A DNA stretch of 25,299 nt from Sulfuritalea sp. (GCA_021738105.1 JAIPCS010000018.1:1-25299), one strand, 5' to 3'; positions 8,844-17,539 are shown, counted from the first letter of the stretch. A program made the numbers and translations. Notes: generated by a model from the letters alone, not told the origin.

Positions 8844-10103
8844 CTAGCGCCAGATTCTGGACATCAATTCGCGGCCGACTGTCAGCGGATCCGCCAGAAA
8901 ACGCTCTTTGACGGCCGACAGATCCACTCGCCGCAGAATCAGCTGGCACATGACCCCACCATCGAAAAATTCATTGACCCCGTAGATTCCAAGCAAACGA
9001 TCGTCCTTGAATATGGCCTTGAGATAGCGACCGCTGACGTCATCGAAGCGCGTCACGACCTCGCCACCTTCAGGCACCCGGCTTGACCCCACCGAAATCG
9101 CGTGACGGCCAAAGAAGTGATAGGTATTCAGTGGCACACCACCGGGATAGGTCTTTGCGCCGGGGTCGCCCGCCATCGCCATACCGGCAATGCGACCCTG
9201 CTCTGTCGCATCCGGCAAGATGGCATTCATCACCTTGTCTTCGGTATAGAAACCTTTGGCTTGCGCACAATCTCCTGCCGCCCAGACATTGGCGACATTG
9301 GTTTGCATGGTGTCGCTGACAAGAATGCCACGCTCATGCTCAACGCCTCCACCTTGCTCTCGAAGATAATCCATGTTCGGCTTGACGCCGGTGGCGACCA
9401 GCAGCAAATCGGCTTCCAGTGTTTGCCCATTTTCCAGGGTCAGAAGCGCGCCTATGGCCGAAGGCGCAAGCTTTACGACACGGCTGCCGGTCAAAATTGT
9501 GGCCCCGTTGTCGGTAAAGGCTTGCTCTATCATCTGCGCGGCGGTTGCATCGAAATAGCCATCAGTGAGTTGCTTGGCCATTTCGACAATAGTGACCGAG
9601 GCGCCAGCCTTGACCAGATTCTCGGCGGCGTGCATGCCCACCAGTCCAGCGCCCAGCACTACGGCATGTTTGGACTGCTTGATCGCAGCGTTGAGTTTAG
9701 TGGCGTCATCCAGCGTGCGAAGCACATGGTAGGAGACCTGATCAAGGCCGGGAATTGGCGGGATTGCAGGTGCCGCGCCGGTTGCCAGCAAGATTTTTTC
9801 GTAGGCGATCTCACTGCCGTCGGCAAGCTCTGCCGTATTGCGTTCAGCATGAAGCCTCTTCAGGGCCGAGCCGCGCCGGTACGCTACTCGATTTGCTTCA
9901 AAGAATTGCTCATCGCGAAGAAAAATGCTGTCTGCCGGTGAGCGACCTGACACAACATAGGGCAAGACGGTAGGTGAGTATGGCAAGTGAGTGTCGCGGG
10001 TGAGGAGCGTCAAACTGCCTTCCGCGTCGTGCCTGCGGATTGCGGTAACGGCTTCCAGTGCAGCGTGACTGCTGCCGACCACAAGATACTTTGTCTGTTC
10101 CAC
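8844..10103 (-). CDS. padH: Phenylglyoxylate dehydrogenase, NADH:acceptor (FAD) subunit
   Basis: This flavoprotein passes electrons from the PadEFGI core to NAD+. From the chosen start it is 419 residues. The N-terminal FAD-binding segment is YLVVGSSHAALEA, a GxSxxA variant of the usual Rossmann glycine motif. The NAD-binding GAGLVGMHAA is at 151-160, ATG motifs lie near 107 and 237, and the second FAD motif VWAAGDCA is at 273-280. The fold is that of rubredoxin or nitrite reductase-type pyridine nucleotide disulfide oxidoreductases. An open frame continues upstream to 10235, but that part overlaps padG and does not look like this family. GTG 10103 has GGGAGA at good spacing just after the padG stop, so I start there. 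Confidence 0.92.
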   Translation of the reverse strand: MEQTKYLVVGSSHAALEAVTAIRRHDAEGSLTLLTRDTHLPYSPTVLPYVVSGRSPADSIFLRDEQFFEANRVAYRRGSALKRLHAERNTAELADGSEIAYEKILLATGAAPAIPPIPGLDQVSYHVLRTLDDATKLNAAIKQSKHAVVLGAGLVGMHAAENLVKAGASVTIVEMAKQLTDGYFDATAAQMIEQAFTDNGATILTGSRVVKLAPSAIGALLTLENGQTLEADLLLVATGVKPNMDYLREQGGGVEHERGILVSDTMQTNVANVWAAGDCAQAKGFYTEDKVMNAILPDATEQGRIAGMAMAGDPGAKTYPGGVPLNTYHFFGRHAISVGSSRVPEGGEVVTRFDDVSGRYLKAIFKDDRLLGIYGVNEFFDGGVMCQLILRRVDLSAVKERFLADPLTVGRELMSRIWR

Positions 10104-10113
10104 GGGCTTCTCC

Positions 10114-11373
10114 CTAGTCGCGCTCGTTGAGCCAGACGGGTTCTGTCGGCGCAGGGTGAGTGAGCAATTTTTCCGTCGTTTCGATAACACGATGAAAATG
10201 CTCGACGGTAATATCGGCGCCAGCCAAACCACCAATGAAGCTCATTGATGGCAGGATTGACCCGGTTTCGGTTACGTGACGGTAAAGCACGCCCATGGTT
10301 TCCTGATACATCGGCCCGCAGTTCCAGCGGAAACCGACGGAGCGATCAACCACGCCCAGCGCCCGAACCTTCTTCAATGACCTGAGCAAAGCTTCAACAG
10401 GATAGGGACTGAAGGTCTTGATCTTGATCAGTCCGACACGCTTGCCGGCATCGCGCGCCTCATCAATCGCATCCTTGGCGGCCCCGGTCATGCTACCCAG
10501 AGTCATGATTGCGTAGTCCGCGTCATCCAGTCGGTATTCCTCAACCAACGGGGCGAAACTGCGGCCGAAACGTTGCGCCCATTCTTCATGCACCTCCTCG
10601 ATGACGCGCAGCGAATTTTGCATTCCGCGGCACTGTCCTTTGCGATAACGAACAAAGGTCGACGGTCCCTTGCCGGTGGTGCCACCAGTGAGTGGATCCA
10701 CCGCCATTGGCCGGTGCGGGTCAAGCGCGACGTGCCAGTTGACATCCTTCACACCCATGAACGCGTCGACTTCAGCCTGATCTGGCAGTTCGACGCGTGA
10801 GGTGCCGTAGGAAAGGTAGTTGCCATCGAGACAGACATTGACGGGCAGCATCACGTCGTGATGCTCTGCAATCTTGAACGCCATGACGGTGGTGTCGAGC
10901 ACCTCCTGCACGGTTTCGCAATACACCTGTACCCAGCCGACTTCGCGCACCGTCATTGCATCCTGATGTCCGCCCCAAACAGATTGCGGCGTGATCCCGT
11001 CTCTTGTGACGATGGACATTACGATTGGCAGACGCATGCCCGAGGTGCGAAAGTACGGCTCGAACATGAATGCCAAGCCTGGTCCGCAGGTTGCGGTATA
11101 CGTTCGCGCACCGGCCAACGCCCCGCCCTGCAGTACGGACAACACCGAGTGCTCGCCCTCGGCATCGACGATGTCGGCATCCATGCGGCCGTCGGCGATC
11201 AACGACGCCACATGCTCGACCAGCGGGGACTGGGGCGTTATGGGATACACGGCCACCATGTCCGGGCGCGCCAAAGCAACCGCCAGGGCAGCCGCTTCGT
11301 TGCCCTCACAAAGAATGACCTTTTGTTTAGCTCGCGAGGCCTGAGTTGGCGTTTCAAGAGTGGCGGTCGTCAT
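10114..11373 (-). CDS. padG: Phenylglyoxylate dehydrogenase, alpha subunit
   Basis: This is the alpha subunit of the 2-oxoacid:acceptor oxidoreductase complex, equivalent to the N-terminal pyrimidine-binding domain of pyruvate:ferredoxin oxidoreductase. The family motif YPITPQSP is at residues 43-50. The 419-residue length fits the alpha subunits of POR and PadG. It works with PadI at the TPP site. The ATG at 11373 has GGAGG upstream. This start overlaps the stop of a 22-codon ORF (11370-11438), so padG may be translated by coupling to it. Ten bases separate padG from padH. Confidence 0.93.
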   Translation of the reverse strand: MTTATLETPTQASRAKQKVILCEGNEAAALAVALARPDMVAVYPITPQSPLVEHVASLIADGRMDADIVDAEGEHSVLSVLQGGALAGARTYTATCGPGLAFMFEPYFRTSGMRLPIVMSIVTRDGITPQSVWGGHQDAMTVREVGWVQVYCETVQEVLDTTVMAFKIAEHHDVMLPVNVCLDGNYLSYGTSRVELPDQAEVDAFMGVKDVNWHVALDPHRPMAVDPLTGGTTGKGPSTFVRYRKGQCRGMQNSLRVIEEVHEEWAQRFGRSFAPLVEEYRLDDADYAIMTLGSMTGAAKDAIDEARDAGKRVGLIKIKTFSPYPVEALLRSLKKVRALGVVDRSVGFRWNCGPMYQETMGVLYRHVTETGSILPSMSFIGGLAGADITVEHFHRVIETTEKLLTHPAPTEPVWLNERD

Positions 11374-11438
11374 GATGCCTCCGGGAGTTGGATGCGGCGA
11401 AAAAACTCGGCGCTGGTGACACGGCTATCTGCACTCAT
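11370..11438 (-). CDS. Coupled 22-residue micro-ORF between padF and padG
   Basis: A short frame runs ATG 11438 to TGA 11370 and encodes MSADSRVTSAEFFRRIQLPE followed by AS. Its ATG overlaps the padF stop (ATGA at 11435-11438), and its TGA overlaps the padG ATG (ATGA at 11370-11373). It thus fills the whole padF-padG gap in the same style as the other junctions of this operon. The padG ribosome binding site lies inside it. I do not recognise the peptide, and it has no membrane segment or cysteine. It could be a real small protein, a coupling leader, or chance. A related segment occurs at 21441-21480. Confidence 0.45.
   Translation of the reverse strand: MSADSRVTSAEFFRRIQLPEAS
11402..11425 (-). 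repeat. 24-bp repeat, copy A (inside the micro-ORF)
   Basis: Bases 11402-11425 match 21441-21464 at 23 of 24 positions, with 18 consecutive identities (AAAACTCGGCGCTGGTGA on plus). On the minus strand it codes for RVTSAEF of the micro-ORF. An 18-base exact match inside 25 kb is unlikely by chance. Confidence 0.6.
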
Positions 11439-11734
11439 GTCGCCTCCGCGATCATGGTGATGGCGCGTTGCGGGCACTCGTTGGCGCAAATGCCGCAGCC
11501 TTTGCACGTCGCCATGTTGAAATCAAACCAGGCCGCCTTTTCTTCGACGCACTGCACCGGACAATACAGCCAGCACACCGCGCATTTGACACACTTGTCG
11601 CGATCGACGACGGGCCGCATACTTCGCCAGTCGCCGGGAAGCATGGGGCTGACATCAGTGGCAACCGGACACAAGTCATCCGGGACATTGGCCTTGACCA
11701 GATCAAACAGGGGATAACTGGTGTGCCGACTCAT
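11435..11734 (-). CDS. padF: Phenylglyoxylate dehydrogenase, delta (ferredoxin) subunit
   Basis: This is a small 2[4Fe-4S] ferredoxin subunit of the phenylglyoxylate dehydrogenase complex, which carries electrons from the TPP site towards PadH. It has 99 residues. Cys groups are C48/C51/C54/C58 (CVKCAVCWLYC) and C77/C80/C83/C87 (CKGCGICANEC), matching the POR delta family. Its ATG overlaps the padE stop (ATGA at 11731-11734). Its own stop overlaps the micro-ORF ATG, so translation is coupled on both sides. Confidence 0.93.
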   Translation of the reverse strand: MSRHTSYPLFDLVKANVPDDLCPVATDVSPMLPGDWRSMRPVVDRDKCVKCAVCWLYCPVQCVEEKAAWFDFNMATCKGCGICANECPQRAITMIAEAT

Positions 11735-12303
11735 GCTGCGACCCTCCGTTCGATGGTGTGCACTACCGTTTCGTCGTAACCGCGCTCAAGCGCAAGCATG
11801 TTCTGGGCGAGTCCCGCATCGCGAAAATCGGAGTGTTCCAGTGAGCGCTTGAGCGCATCGAGCGATACCACTCCGGTAGTCTTGGCGAACGCACCAAGCA
11901 TTAGCGTATTCGTAATCGGACGTTTGAAAATTTCAAGTGCAATTGCGATGGCATCGCACAGACCAACTACTCCGACCGTATCCGCGATCACCACTTCTGC
12001 CAGCGGCTTGTTCGTGGCCTGCACCAGCGTACCGCCCTGCTTGAGACCACTGAAGATATCAACCGACTTGGCCAACGTAGGGTCGACGCAGATCAGGCAA
12101 TCGGGCGTGTAGATATTGGTCAACTGGCGAATGACCTTGTCGCTGCAACGCAGGAAAGAAACCACTGGCGCACCGCGTCGCTCGAATCCGAAAGACGGGA
12201 TAGACACCGCGTATTTGCCCTCTTCAAGCAGAGCAGTGGCGAGCATTGATGCCGCGGTAACGGCACCCTGACCGCCCCGGCCATGAAAGCGCACTTCGTA
12301 CAT
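11731..12303 (-). CDS. padE: Phenylglyoxylate dehydrogenase, gamma subunit
   Basis: This is the gamma subunit of the 2-oxoacid oxidoreductase complex, the family that contributes the CoA-binding domain. The family motif GRGGQG is at residues 8-13 (RFHGRGGQGAVTAA). GTG 12333 could add ten residues, but ATG 12303 has a strong AAGGAGG ribosome binding site, so I use it. This gives 190 residues, usual for POR gamma subunits. The gene lies 71 bases after padD, the longest gap within padB-I, and overlaps padF by four bases. Confidence 0.92.
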   Translation of the reverse strand: MYEVRFHGRGGQGAVTAASMLATALLEEGKYAVSIPSFGFERRGAPVVSFLRCSDKVIRQLTNIYTPDCLICVDPTLAKSVDIFSGLKQGGTLVQATNKPLAEVVIADTVGVVGLCDAIAIALEIFKRPITNTLMLGAFAKTTGVVSLDALKRSLEHSDFRDAGLAQNMLALERGYDETVVHTIERRVAA

Positions 12304-12374
12304 CTTGCCTCCTTCGATCCGATGAGGCTGCACCGCCCCATCTTGTTGTTATTCCCTGACTTCGACTTTCCGGT

Positions 12375-13283
12375 CTAGGTGCCGGTCATTGTCCAACCCG
12401 GTTTGGCGGCAGTTCCCGCCACACCGCAGCCGCGTACCGGTAAATGTTTCAGAGCCAGTCCCTGCGTAAAAGCAGCGCGCAGAATCAAAGTAAATTTCAT
12501 CGTCCAGCCAGCGGCAACCACCAAAATCCCTGCAGCAAACAACACACCGGACTGAGCCGGCATCCCGGCCAGCACCGCTACGATAGCAACAACCGGGAGC
12601 ACGTGACCAAACATCACAAACCGCCCGTCAAACCCGCTCAATACGTTCAGTGCGCCATCGGGCGCGCCGTCGGTACGCAACCCGCCAAGATAGGACTTCC
12701 AGAAATAAGCCCGAATGGCGATCAATGCAATGGCACCGACAAGACTCCACGTTCCTATCGACTCGGATGACAGCGACGCTACACAAATCAGGAAGCCGAT
12801 ACCTTCCGCGAGGCCGGTTGAAACCATCAGTGAAATACTACGCGGATGGCGCCAGGTCGGAATACCCTTGTTGGCCGCCAGAATTCGAGCCTGAGTGTAT
12901 AGAAAGGCCGCACCCAATGCACCCGCCACGACGACCAGTCCGGGCGCAGCGGTTAGCAGCGCCAGGCCCCCAACCGGGAAAAGTACCGCCGCTACCATCG
13001 CCTCACGCGTCATCCAGGACGTTGCAACATGCTTGTAAACATTGAGCGCACGCCACGGCCGGCCGATCTCGAACCAGACGCAGGTCAGCCCGGTGCCAAT
13101 CAGTATCAGGCCCAACAGAACTGCCATCCGCGTCGTGCCGGATGAAAAGCCGGCAAGCGCCGTCCATAGCAGCAAGCTACCACCCGCGCCACCGGCGATA
13201 AAATTTGCTGCCGCCCGCCAGTCCCAGTTTCGCTGCTGTCTGGGTGACAACAGATCCGCTGATTTCTTGGTCAGTTTTTTCAT
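12375..13283 (-). CDS. padD: Phenylacetyl-CoA:acceptor oxidoreductase, membrane anchor subunit
   Basis: This is the integral membrane subunit of the DmsC type, which anchors the PadBC molybdoenzyme and passes electrons to quinone. The 302-residue protein has about eight hydrophobic segments and the family stretch FEIGRPWRALNVYKH after the second or third segment. A start at ATG 13295 has no ribosome binding site. ATG 13283 overlaps the padC stop (ATGA at 13280-13283), matching the operon's style, so I choose it. The B-C-D order (molybdenum subunit, four-cluster subunit, anchor) is that of DMSO reductase-type complexes. Confidence 0.88.
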   Translation of the reverse strand: MKKLTKKSADLLSPRQQRNWDWRAAANFIAGGAGGSLLLWTALAGFSSGTTRMAVLLGLILIGTGLTCVWFEIGRPWRALNVYKHVATSWMTREAMVAAVLFPVGGLALLTAAPGLVVVAGALGAAFLYTQARILAANKGIPTWRHPRSISLMVSTGLAEGIGFLICVASLSSESIGTWSLVGAIALIAIRAYFWKSYLGGLRTDGAPDGALNVLSGFDGRFVMFGHVLPVVAIVAVLAGMPAQSGVLFAAGILVVAAGWTMKFTLILRAAFTQGLALKHLPVRGCGVAGTAAKPGWTMTGT

Positions 13284-13927
13284 GACTTGTCCCATATGTA
13301 ATACACGCCGGGCTCGGTACCGAGTTCTTCGTGCATGCGGTAATGCTGCGTTTCATCCAGCAGCCGGCTGACATTGCTTTCCGGATCGTCGATGTCGCCA
13401 AACTCCATCGCGCCTGAGATACATGAATTGACGCAAGCCGGGGTCACTTCCGGATGGATACCGGGTGTCCGCCCGGTAACTGCCGCTTCATCAATGCGAT
13501 CCTTGCAGAAGCTGCATTTCATCGATACCGCAACGCGTGCCGGGTCGAAGCGCGCCGCCTCCGAGGGCATGGCCGCATCGGCATAAGCGTAGTGCGCGGC
13601 ATGAACAATCGAACGCGCATCGTAGGGACAGGCCATTACGCAGTTGGCACAACCAATGCACAGGTCGTAGTCAATCGCTACCAGACCATCGGCGCGCTTG
13701 GTCGTCGCCTTGGTCGGACAAACCTCTTCGCATGGTGGATTGGCGCAGTGCATGCAGGCCATGGGTAGAAACGTACGGCTGACATTTGGAAACTCCCCCG
13801 TCTCCAGATCAAGCACCCGCCTCCATTGGATCCCGGGGGGCGTCGCGTTGGCATGCTTGCACGCAGCGGTGCAGGTTTGGCAGCCGACACAACGACGCAG
13901 ATCAATGCTCATCACATAGCGTGTCAT
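13280..13927 (-). CDS. padC: Phenylacetyl-CoA:acceptor oxidoreductase, iron-sulfur subunit
   Basis: This is a DmsB/NrfC-type subunit with four [4Fe-4S] clusters, which transfers electrons from PadB to PadD. The 215-residue protein shows C13/C16/C19/C23, C58/C61/C66/C70, C90/C93/C96/C100 and the split fourth set C138/C141/C165/C169. All sixteen cysteines are present. It has no signal peptide, which suggests that the catalytic dimer may be cytoplasmic, as fits a CoA-thioester substrate. The start ATG overlaps the padB stop (ATGA at 13924-13927). Confidence 0.92.
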   Translation of the reverse strand: MTRYVMSIDLRRCVGCQTCTAACKHANATPPGIQWRRVLDLETGEFPNVSRTFLPMACMHCANPPCEEVCPTKATTKRADGLVAIDYDLCIGCANCVMACPYDARSIVHAAHYAYADAAMPSEAARFDPARVAVSMKCSFCKDRIDEAAVTGRTPGIHPEVTPACVNSCISGAMEFGDIDDPESNVSRLLDETQHYRMHEELGTEPGVYYIWDKS

Positions 13928-16671
13928 GCTGGCACTCCTTCCACCTTGTGCAGTTGCACCTTGACAATATCCGACCCCGATCCGGTCGCGTCAGTCAGTT
14001 CGATAGACATCGGAGCGATGGTATTCAGGCTGGGCATGCCTAGATCTTTGGCAAAGGCTTGAGCCCAATGATCGAACTGCCCGAGGATGACCAAGGTATC
14101 GGGCCGGATTCCCTGAGCGAGCACGGCGGCGCCAAAAGTTGAGCCAATATGGGACCGAATTTCAACTCGATCGCCCTCGGCAATACCGTAGCGTGCGGCG
14201 GTTGTTGCATTGATGATGACCCCGGAATGGCCACGGATATTCATCGAGACCTCCCTCATCAACTCAATCCCAACATTGCCACCGGCGTGATACTGCATAC
14301 TCTTCGTGGCCAGCAACCACAGCGGGAAGTCTTCGACCTTGGCCCCCGAATTCACCAGAGCGGCATCCCAACGTCCAGGTACATCGTGCCATTCCGGCAG
14401 CGCGGCATACTCAGACAATTGCTCGTCCCACCAGGTCATCTTGTGCTCGTGCAGGCGATTGCCGAGTTCCCGGCCAATACGCAACAGCCGCTCCTGATAC
14501 GGCAACTCGTAGCGCAGGCCCTGTTTTTCCATGGTCGGCGACAGATACCATTCCAGTCGCGACATGGGCACGGTGTAGAAGCCGTGCTCCTTGAACCACT
14601 CCAGGTCATGCGTCTCCTTGCCTTTGGACAAGGATGTCGTTGCCGCGCGACAGACGGCGTCCCAGATAACTTCCGGCGCGTGTTCCTTAGTTGGGTCCAG
14701 ACTGAAATCGTAATCCGTCCCCTTTAGCGGCGAAACGCCAGCGGCACCCCGGTTGATCGCTTCGTTATAGGGCTCAAGCAAACCGGTACGTTTGGCCAGT
14801 TCGGTGCTGATCCAGCTAAAGTCACGCGTGTCTCCCTGTGCAGCGACAGCGGGTTGGCGCAAAGCCACACCTTTGGAGTCCCAGAACTGCTCCATGAACT
14901 TGGTGCCGCCGACGCGGATCATCTGTACCGACTCCAGATCCGTCGCTTCGGGCAGCAACAAATCAGCCATGTAATTGGTTTCATCCAGCAGATAGGCAAA
15001 CCCGACCGTGAAGGGGAAGGTCGAGATGGTCTTGACCAATGTCGGCGTATCCCAGAACGAGATTGCCGGATTCGTTCGATAGATGAACCAGACGTCGGGC
15101 AAGGTCGGCTTAGCCATCTCCGGCGAGGGCTGCTCGCGCTGGAACATCCAGGCCAGTTGCGTCGGACCGAGCGCCTGACTCCAGGCGGTATTACCCACAA
15201 TCGGTACCAGCGTGCGGTGCATGTTGCGACCGGTGGGCTTGGCGACCCAATTGGCCTTGTCGGTCGGGTTGAACTTCTGCGCCATGAAGCCGTCTTCGCC
15301 TGGCACAACGCTGGTGTGACGATTGTCATGCGGACGATTCAGGCGCACCGTCGTTCCCACCGTACCACCCGGATTTTCGAGCGCGCCCACCAGAACTGCC
15401 AGCGTAGTACGTGCCCAGCAGCATTCGAAAGCGCCCCAACCATTGTTAACCGACTTGCCGAGAACGACGGCAACCGGCCTCAAGGGCAGCGTGACGCCAT
15501 CGATCACCGTGGTTTCGCCGATGCTGGCTGCTTCGAGGTATTCGTTGGCAATGCGGCGAATCGTCTCCGCTGGAACATCGCAAATCCCCGATGCCCATTC
15601 CGGCGAATACTTTTCTATGTGTTCGACGAGTTTCGAGAATGCAGTGACACCTTCGACATCGCCCATCGCGGTGCAGGCATCATCCGCATTAACACTCACA
15701 GCGCCGCTGACCGGGAAGCGTCCCGAAAGCGCTGGCGTGGCTCCGGCAGTGTCGTGCGCCACCGCCTTCTTCTGATTCAAGTCCCAGATCAGCGGCTTCC
15801 TGCTTTCCGCATCGCGCAGATACAAGCCATCCGGACCCACCAGATACGGCGAGGACGTTCTGTCGCGCAAAAATGGAACATCCAGCTCATCTTCTTTGTG
15901 CTCAATCAGGAGCACGTGCATCAGGGCAAACATGAAGGCGGGATCTGTCTTCGGACGGATAGGAACCCACTCTGCCGAACATGCGCCCGTCACTGAAAGA
16001 TGCGGTTCGACCTGAACCCTTTTGTAACCGCGAATACGCGCATCGGCATGCCGCGTCACGGCGCAGGGACCACCGGACACCTCGACGTTGGCGCCGAGGG
16101 AAATTACATAACGAGCAGAAGGGGTATCCGCTGCGACCGTGAATGAGCGATGCCAGAACTCGCCATAAAGGTGCTCGGAATGGACGCATTTGACGCCCTG
16201 CCCAGAACCAAAACTGAAATCAATTGGGCCCCACGATGCGAGAAAGGCAGGGAAACTTCCCATGTACATGGCGGGCGTTCCGCCATGCCCGAAGGACGCA
16301 GCCACGCGTGGCAGACCGGTCTCGTCCAGAACGCCTTTGGCTCGGGTCGCCTTGAGTTTCTCTGCAATCGTATCGAGTGCTTCGTCCCAGGATATTGGAA
16401 CAAAACCCGGATCTTCATTGCGACCCTTCTTCGGATTTGTTCGCTTCATTGGCGTCAGAATGCGATTGGGGTTGTAGGTCTTTTGTATCAGACCATAAGC
16501 CTTGACACACGGCTTGCCATGCGCCGGATGAACTTTTTCAGCGGCAAAATTCGGCTCAACCTCAGTCGCAACTCCATCGACGACCTTGACCGTCATGAAA
16601 TCGGGACCGGAAACGCAGTTATAGCAATACGTCGGCACATGCTTTACGGATTTCGACTGGGTTTCTTCCAT
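13924..16671 (-). CDS. padB: Phenylacetyl-CoA:acceptor oxidoreductase, molybdopterin catalytic subunit
   Basis: PadB is a DMSO reductase-family molybdoenzyme that oxidises the alpha carbon of phenylacetyl-CoA by four electrons, giving phenylglyoxylate and free CoA. It is about 915 residues, as expected. The N-terminal cluster motif is odd: C16 and C19 (CYNC) and C55 (GKPC) are present, but the third cysteine position holds P23-D24 (VSGPDFM). C162 in GQGVKCVHSEH is the likely Mo ligand, by position only. The C-terminal pterin-binding domain is present. No twin-arginine signal is seen, so it is likely cytoplasmic. The start is uncertain: GTG 16686 has AAGGA upstream, ATG 16677 is possible, and ATG 16671 has GAGGA with 8-base spacing and is used here. 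Confidence 0.9.
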   Translation of the reverse strand: MEETQSKSVKHVPTYCYNCVSGPDFMTVKVVDGVATEVEPNFAAEKVHPAHGKPCVKAYGLIQKTYNPNRILTPMKRTNPKKGRNEDPGFVPISWDEALDTIAEKLKATRAKGVLDETGLPRVAASFGHGGTPAMYMGSFPAFLASWGPIDFSFGSGQGVKCVHSEHLYGEFWHRSFTVAADTPSARYVISLGANVEVSGGPCAVTRHADARIRGYKRVQVEPHLSVTGACSAEWVPIRPKTDPAFMFALMHVLLIEHKEDELDVPFLRDRTSSPYLVGPDGLYLRDAESRKPLIWDLNQKKAVAHDTAGATPALSGRFPVSGAVSVNADDACTAMGDVEGVTAFSKLVEHIEKYSPEWASGICDVPAETIRRIANEYLEAASIGETTVIDGVTLPLRPVAVVLGKSVNNGWGAFECCWARTTLAVLVGALENPGGTVGTTVRLNRPHDNRHTSVVPGEDGFMAQKFNPTDKANWVAKPTGRNMHRTLVPIVGNTAWSQALGPTQLAWMFQREQPSPEMAKPTLPDVWFIYRTNPAISFWDTPTLVKTISTFPFTVGFAYLLDETNYMADLLLPEATDLESVQMIRVGGTKFMEQFWDSKGVALRQPAVAAQGDTRDFSWISTELAKRTGLLEPYNEAINRGAAGVSPLKGTDYDFSLDPTKEHAPEVIWDAVCRAATTSLSKGKETHDLEWFKEHGFYTVPMSRLEWYLSPTMEKQGLRYELPYQERLLRIGRELGNRLHEHKMTWWDEQLSEYAALPEWHDVPGRWDAALVNSGAKVEDFPLWLLATKSMQYHAGGNVGIELMREVSMNIRGHSGVIINATTAARYGIAEGDRVEIRSHIGSTFGAAVLAQGIRPDTLVILGQFDHWAQAFAKDLGMPSLNTIAPMSIELTDATGSGSDIVKVQLHKVEGVPA

Positions 16672-16698
16672 GGTCATTTTCCTCACCTGCTTCCTTGC

Positions 16699-17514
16699 TT
16701 AATGAACGCGCTCGGGATGCGAATAGACGCAGTGCCGCTCGCCTCTGACAAATCCGATGAGCGTGACTCCCGACTCAATCGCCACTCTGACCGCCAAACC
16801 GGTAGGCGCTGATACCGCGGCCACTACGGCAATACCCACGACTGCCGCCTTCTGCACAATCTCGTAACTGGCACGACTGGTCATGAGGACGAAACCGTCG
16901 CCAAACCCGATGCGCTGCGTAGCCAACGATCCGATGAGCTTGTCGAGCGCGTTGTGACGGCCGACATCCTCGCGCAGCAGCTTGATCTCGCCATTGAAAC
17001 TGCACCAGGCGGCAGCATGAACGGCACCGGTCAGATGAAACAACGCTTGCATTTCATGCAACGCAGCCAAAGCGCGCGGCAATGCGCCCTGGTGTAACTC
17101 AGCAGACGAAATGACGGGTGTGGCCCGCTTTGCCAACTGGTCGAGACTCTCAGTGCCACACAATCCGCAACCGGTACGTCCGGCAAGGGAGCGACGGTGT
17201 ACCTTGAGCGCGTGGGCACGTTCCGCCGAAAGCTGCAGGTGTACTTCAATGCCATTGATCTGCTCAACAATTTCCAGATCATGAATTTCGCCCGAGCGCC
17301 CAACGATGCATTCGCTCAGACTGAAGCCGATCGCAAAATCTTCCAGATGCTGAGGCGTGGCCAACATCACTGCATGGGAGATACCGTTGTAAACCAGAGC
17401 CACCGGCACTTCTTCTGCCACCACTTCATCCGACCGGACGGCAATGCCTTCCGACCAGCGAAACGCGCTGTAGCTGTTTTGTGCCTCGATGCCGAACCCC
17501 GCTTCGTGTTGCAT
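16699..17514 (-). CDS. fdhD: FdhD-family sulfurtransferase for Mo-bisMGD enzymes
   Basis: FdhD transfers sulfur from a cysteine desulfurase to the molybdenum cofactor of formate dehydrogenases. The 271-residue protein has the redox-active cysteine pair C116/C119 in GCGLCG, the family hallmark, and conserved HNALDKLIG and SRASYEIVQKA segments. The start ATG 17514 has GAGG six bases upstream. It is the first gene of the pad operon, only 27 bases before padB (or 12 bases if the GTG start is used). I infer that it matures PadB rather than a formate dehydrogenase, since no formate dehydrogenase gene is near. Confidence 0.92.
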   Translation of the reverse strand: MQHEAGFGIEAQNSYSAFRWSEGIAVRSDEVVAEEVPVALVYNGISHAVMLATPQHLEDFAIGFSLSECIVGRSGEIHDLEIVEQINGIEVHLQLSAERAHALKVHRRSLAGRTGCGLCGTESLDQLAKRATPVISSAELHQGALPRALAALHEMQALFHLTGAVHAAAWCSFNGEIKLLREDVGRHNALDKLIGSLATQRIGFGDGFVLMTSRASYEIVQKAAVVGIAVVAAVSAPTGLAVRVAIESGVTLIGFVRGERHCVYSHPERVH

Positions 17515-17539
17515 TGTCCGCCTCGCAAGATGATGCGCT

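Noticed and set aside
9102..9941. 279-codon plus-strand frame opposite padH
   Set aside because: It lies antisense to the FAD/NAD motifs of padH and shows no family features.
10104..10235. 44-residue N-terminal extension of padH
   Set aside because: It overlaps padG and is unlike the family. GTG 10103 has a proper ribosome binding site directly after the padG stop.
14854..15996. 380-codon open frame on the plus strand opposite padB
   Set aside because: It is antisense to a well-supported gene and has no recognisable family. It arises from the codon bias of padB.
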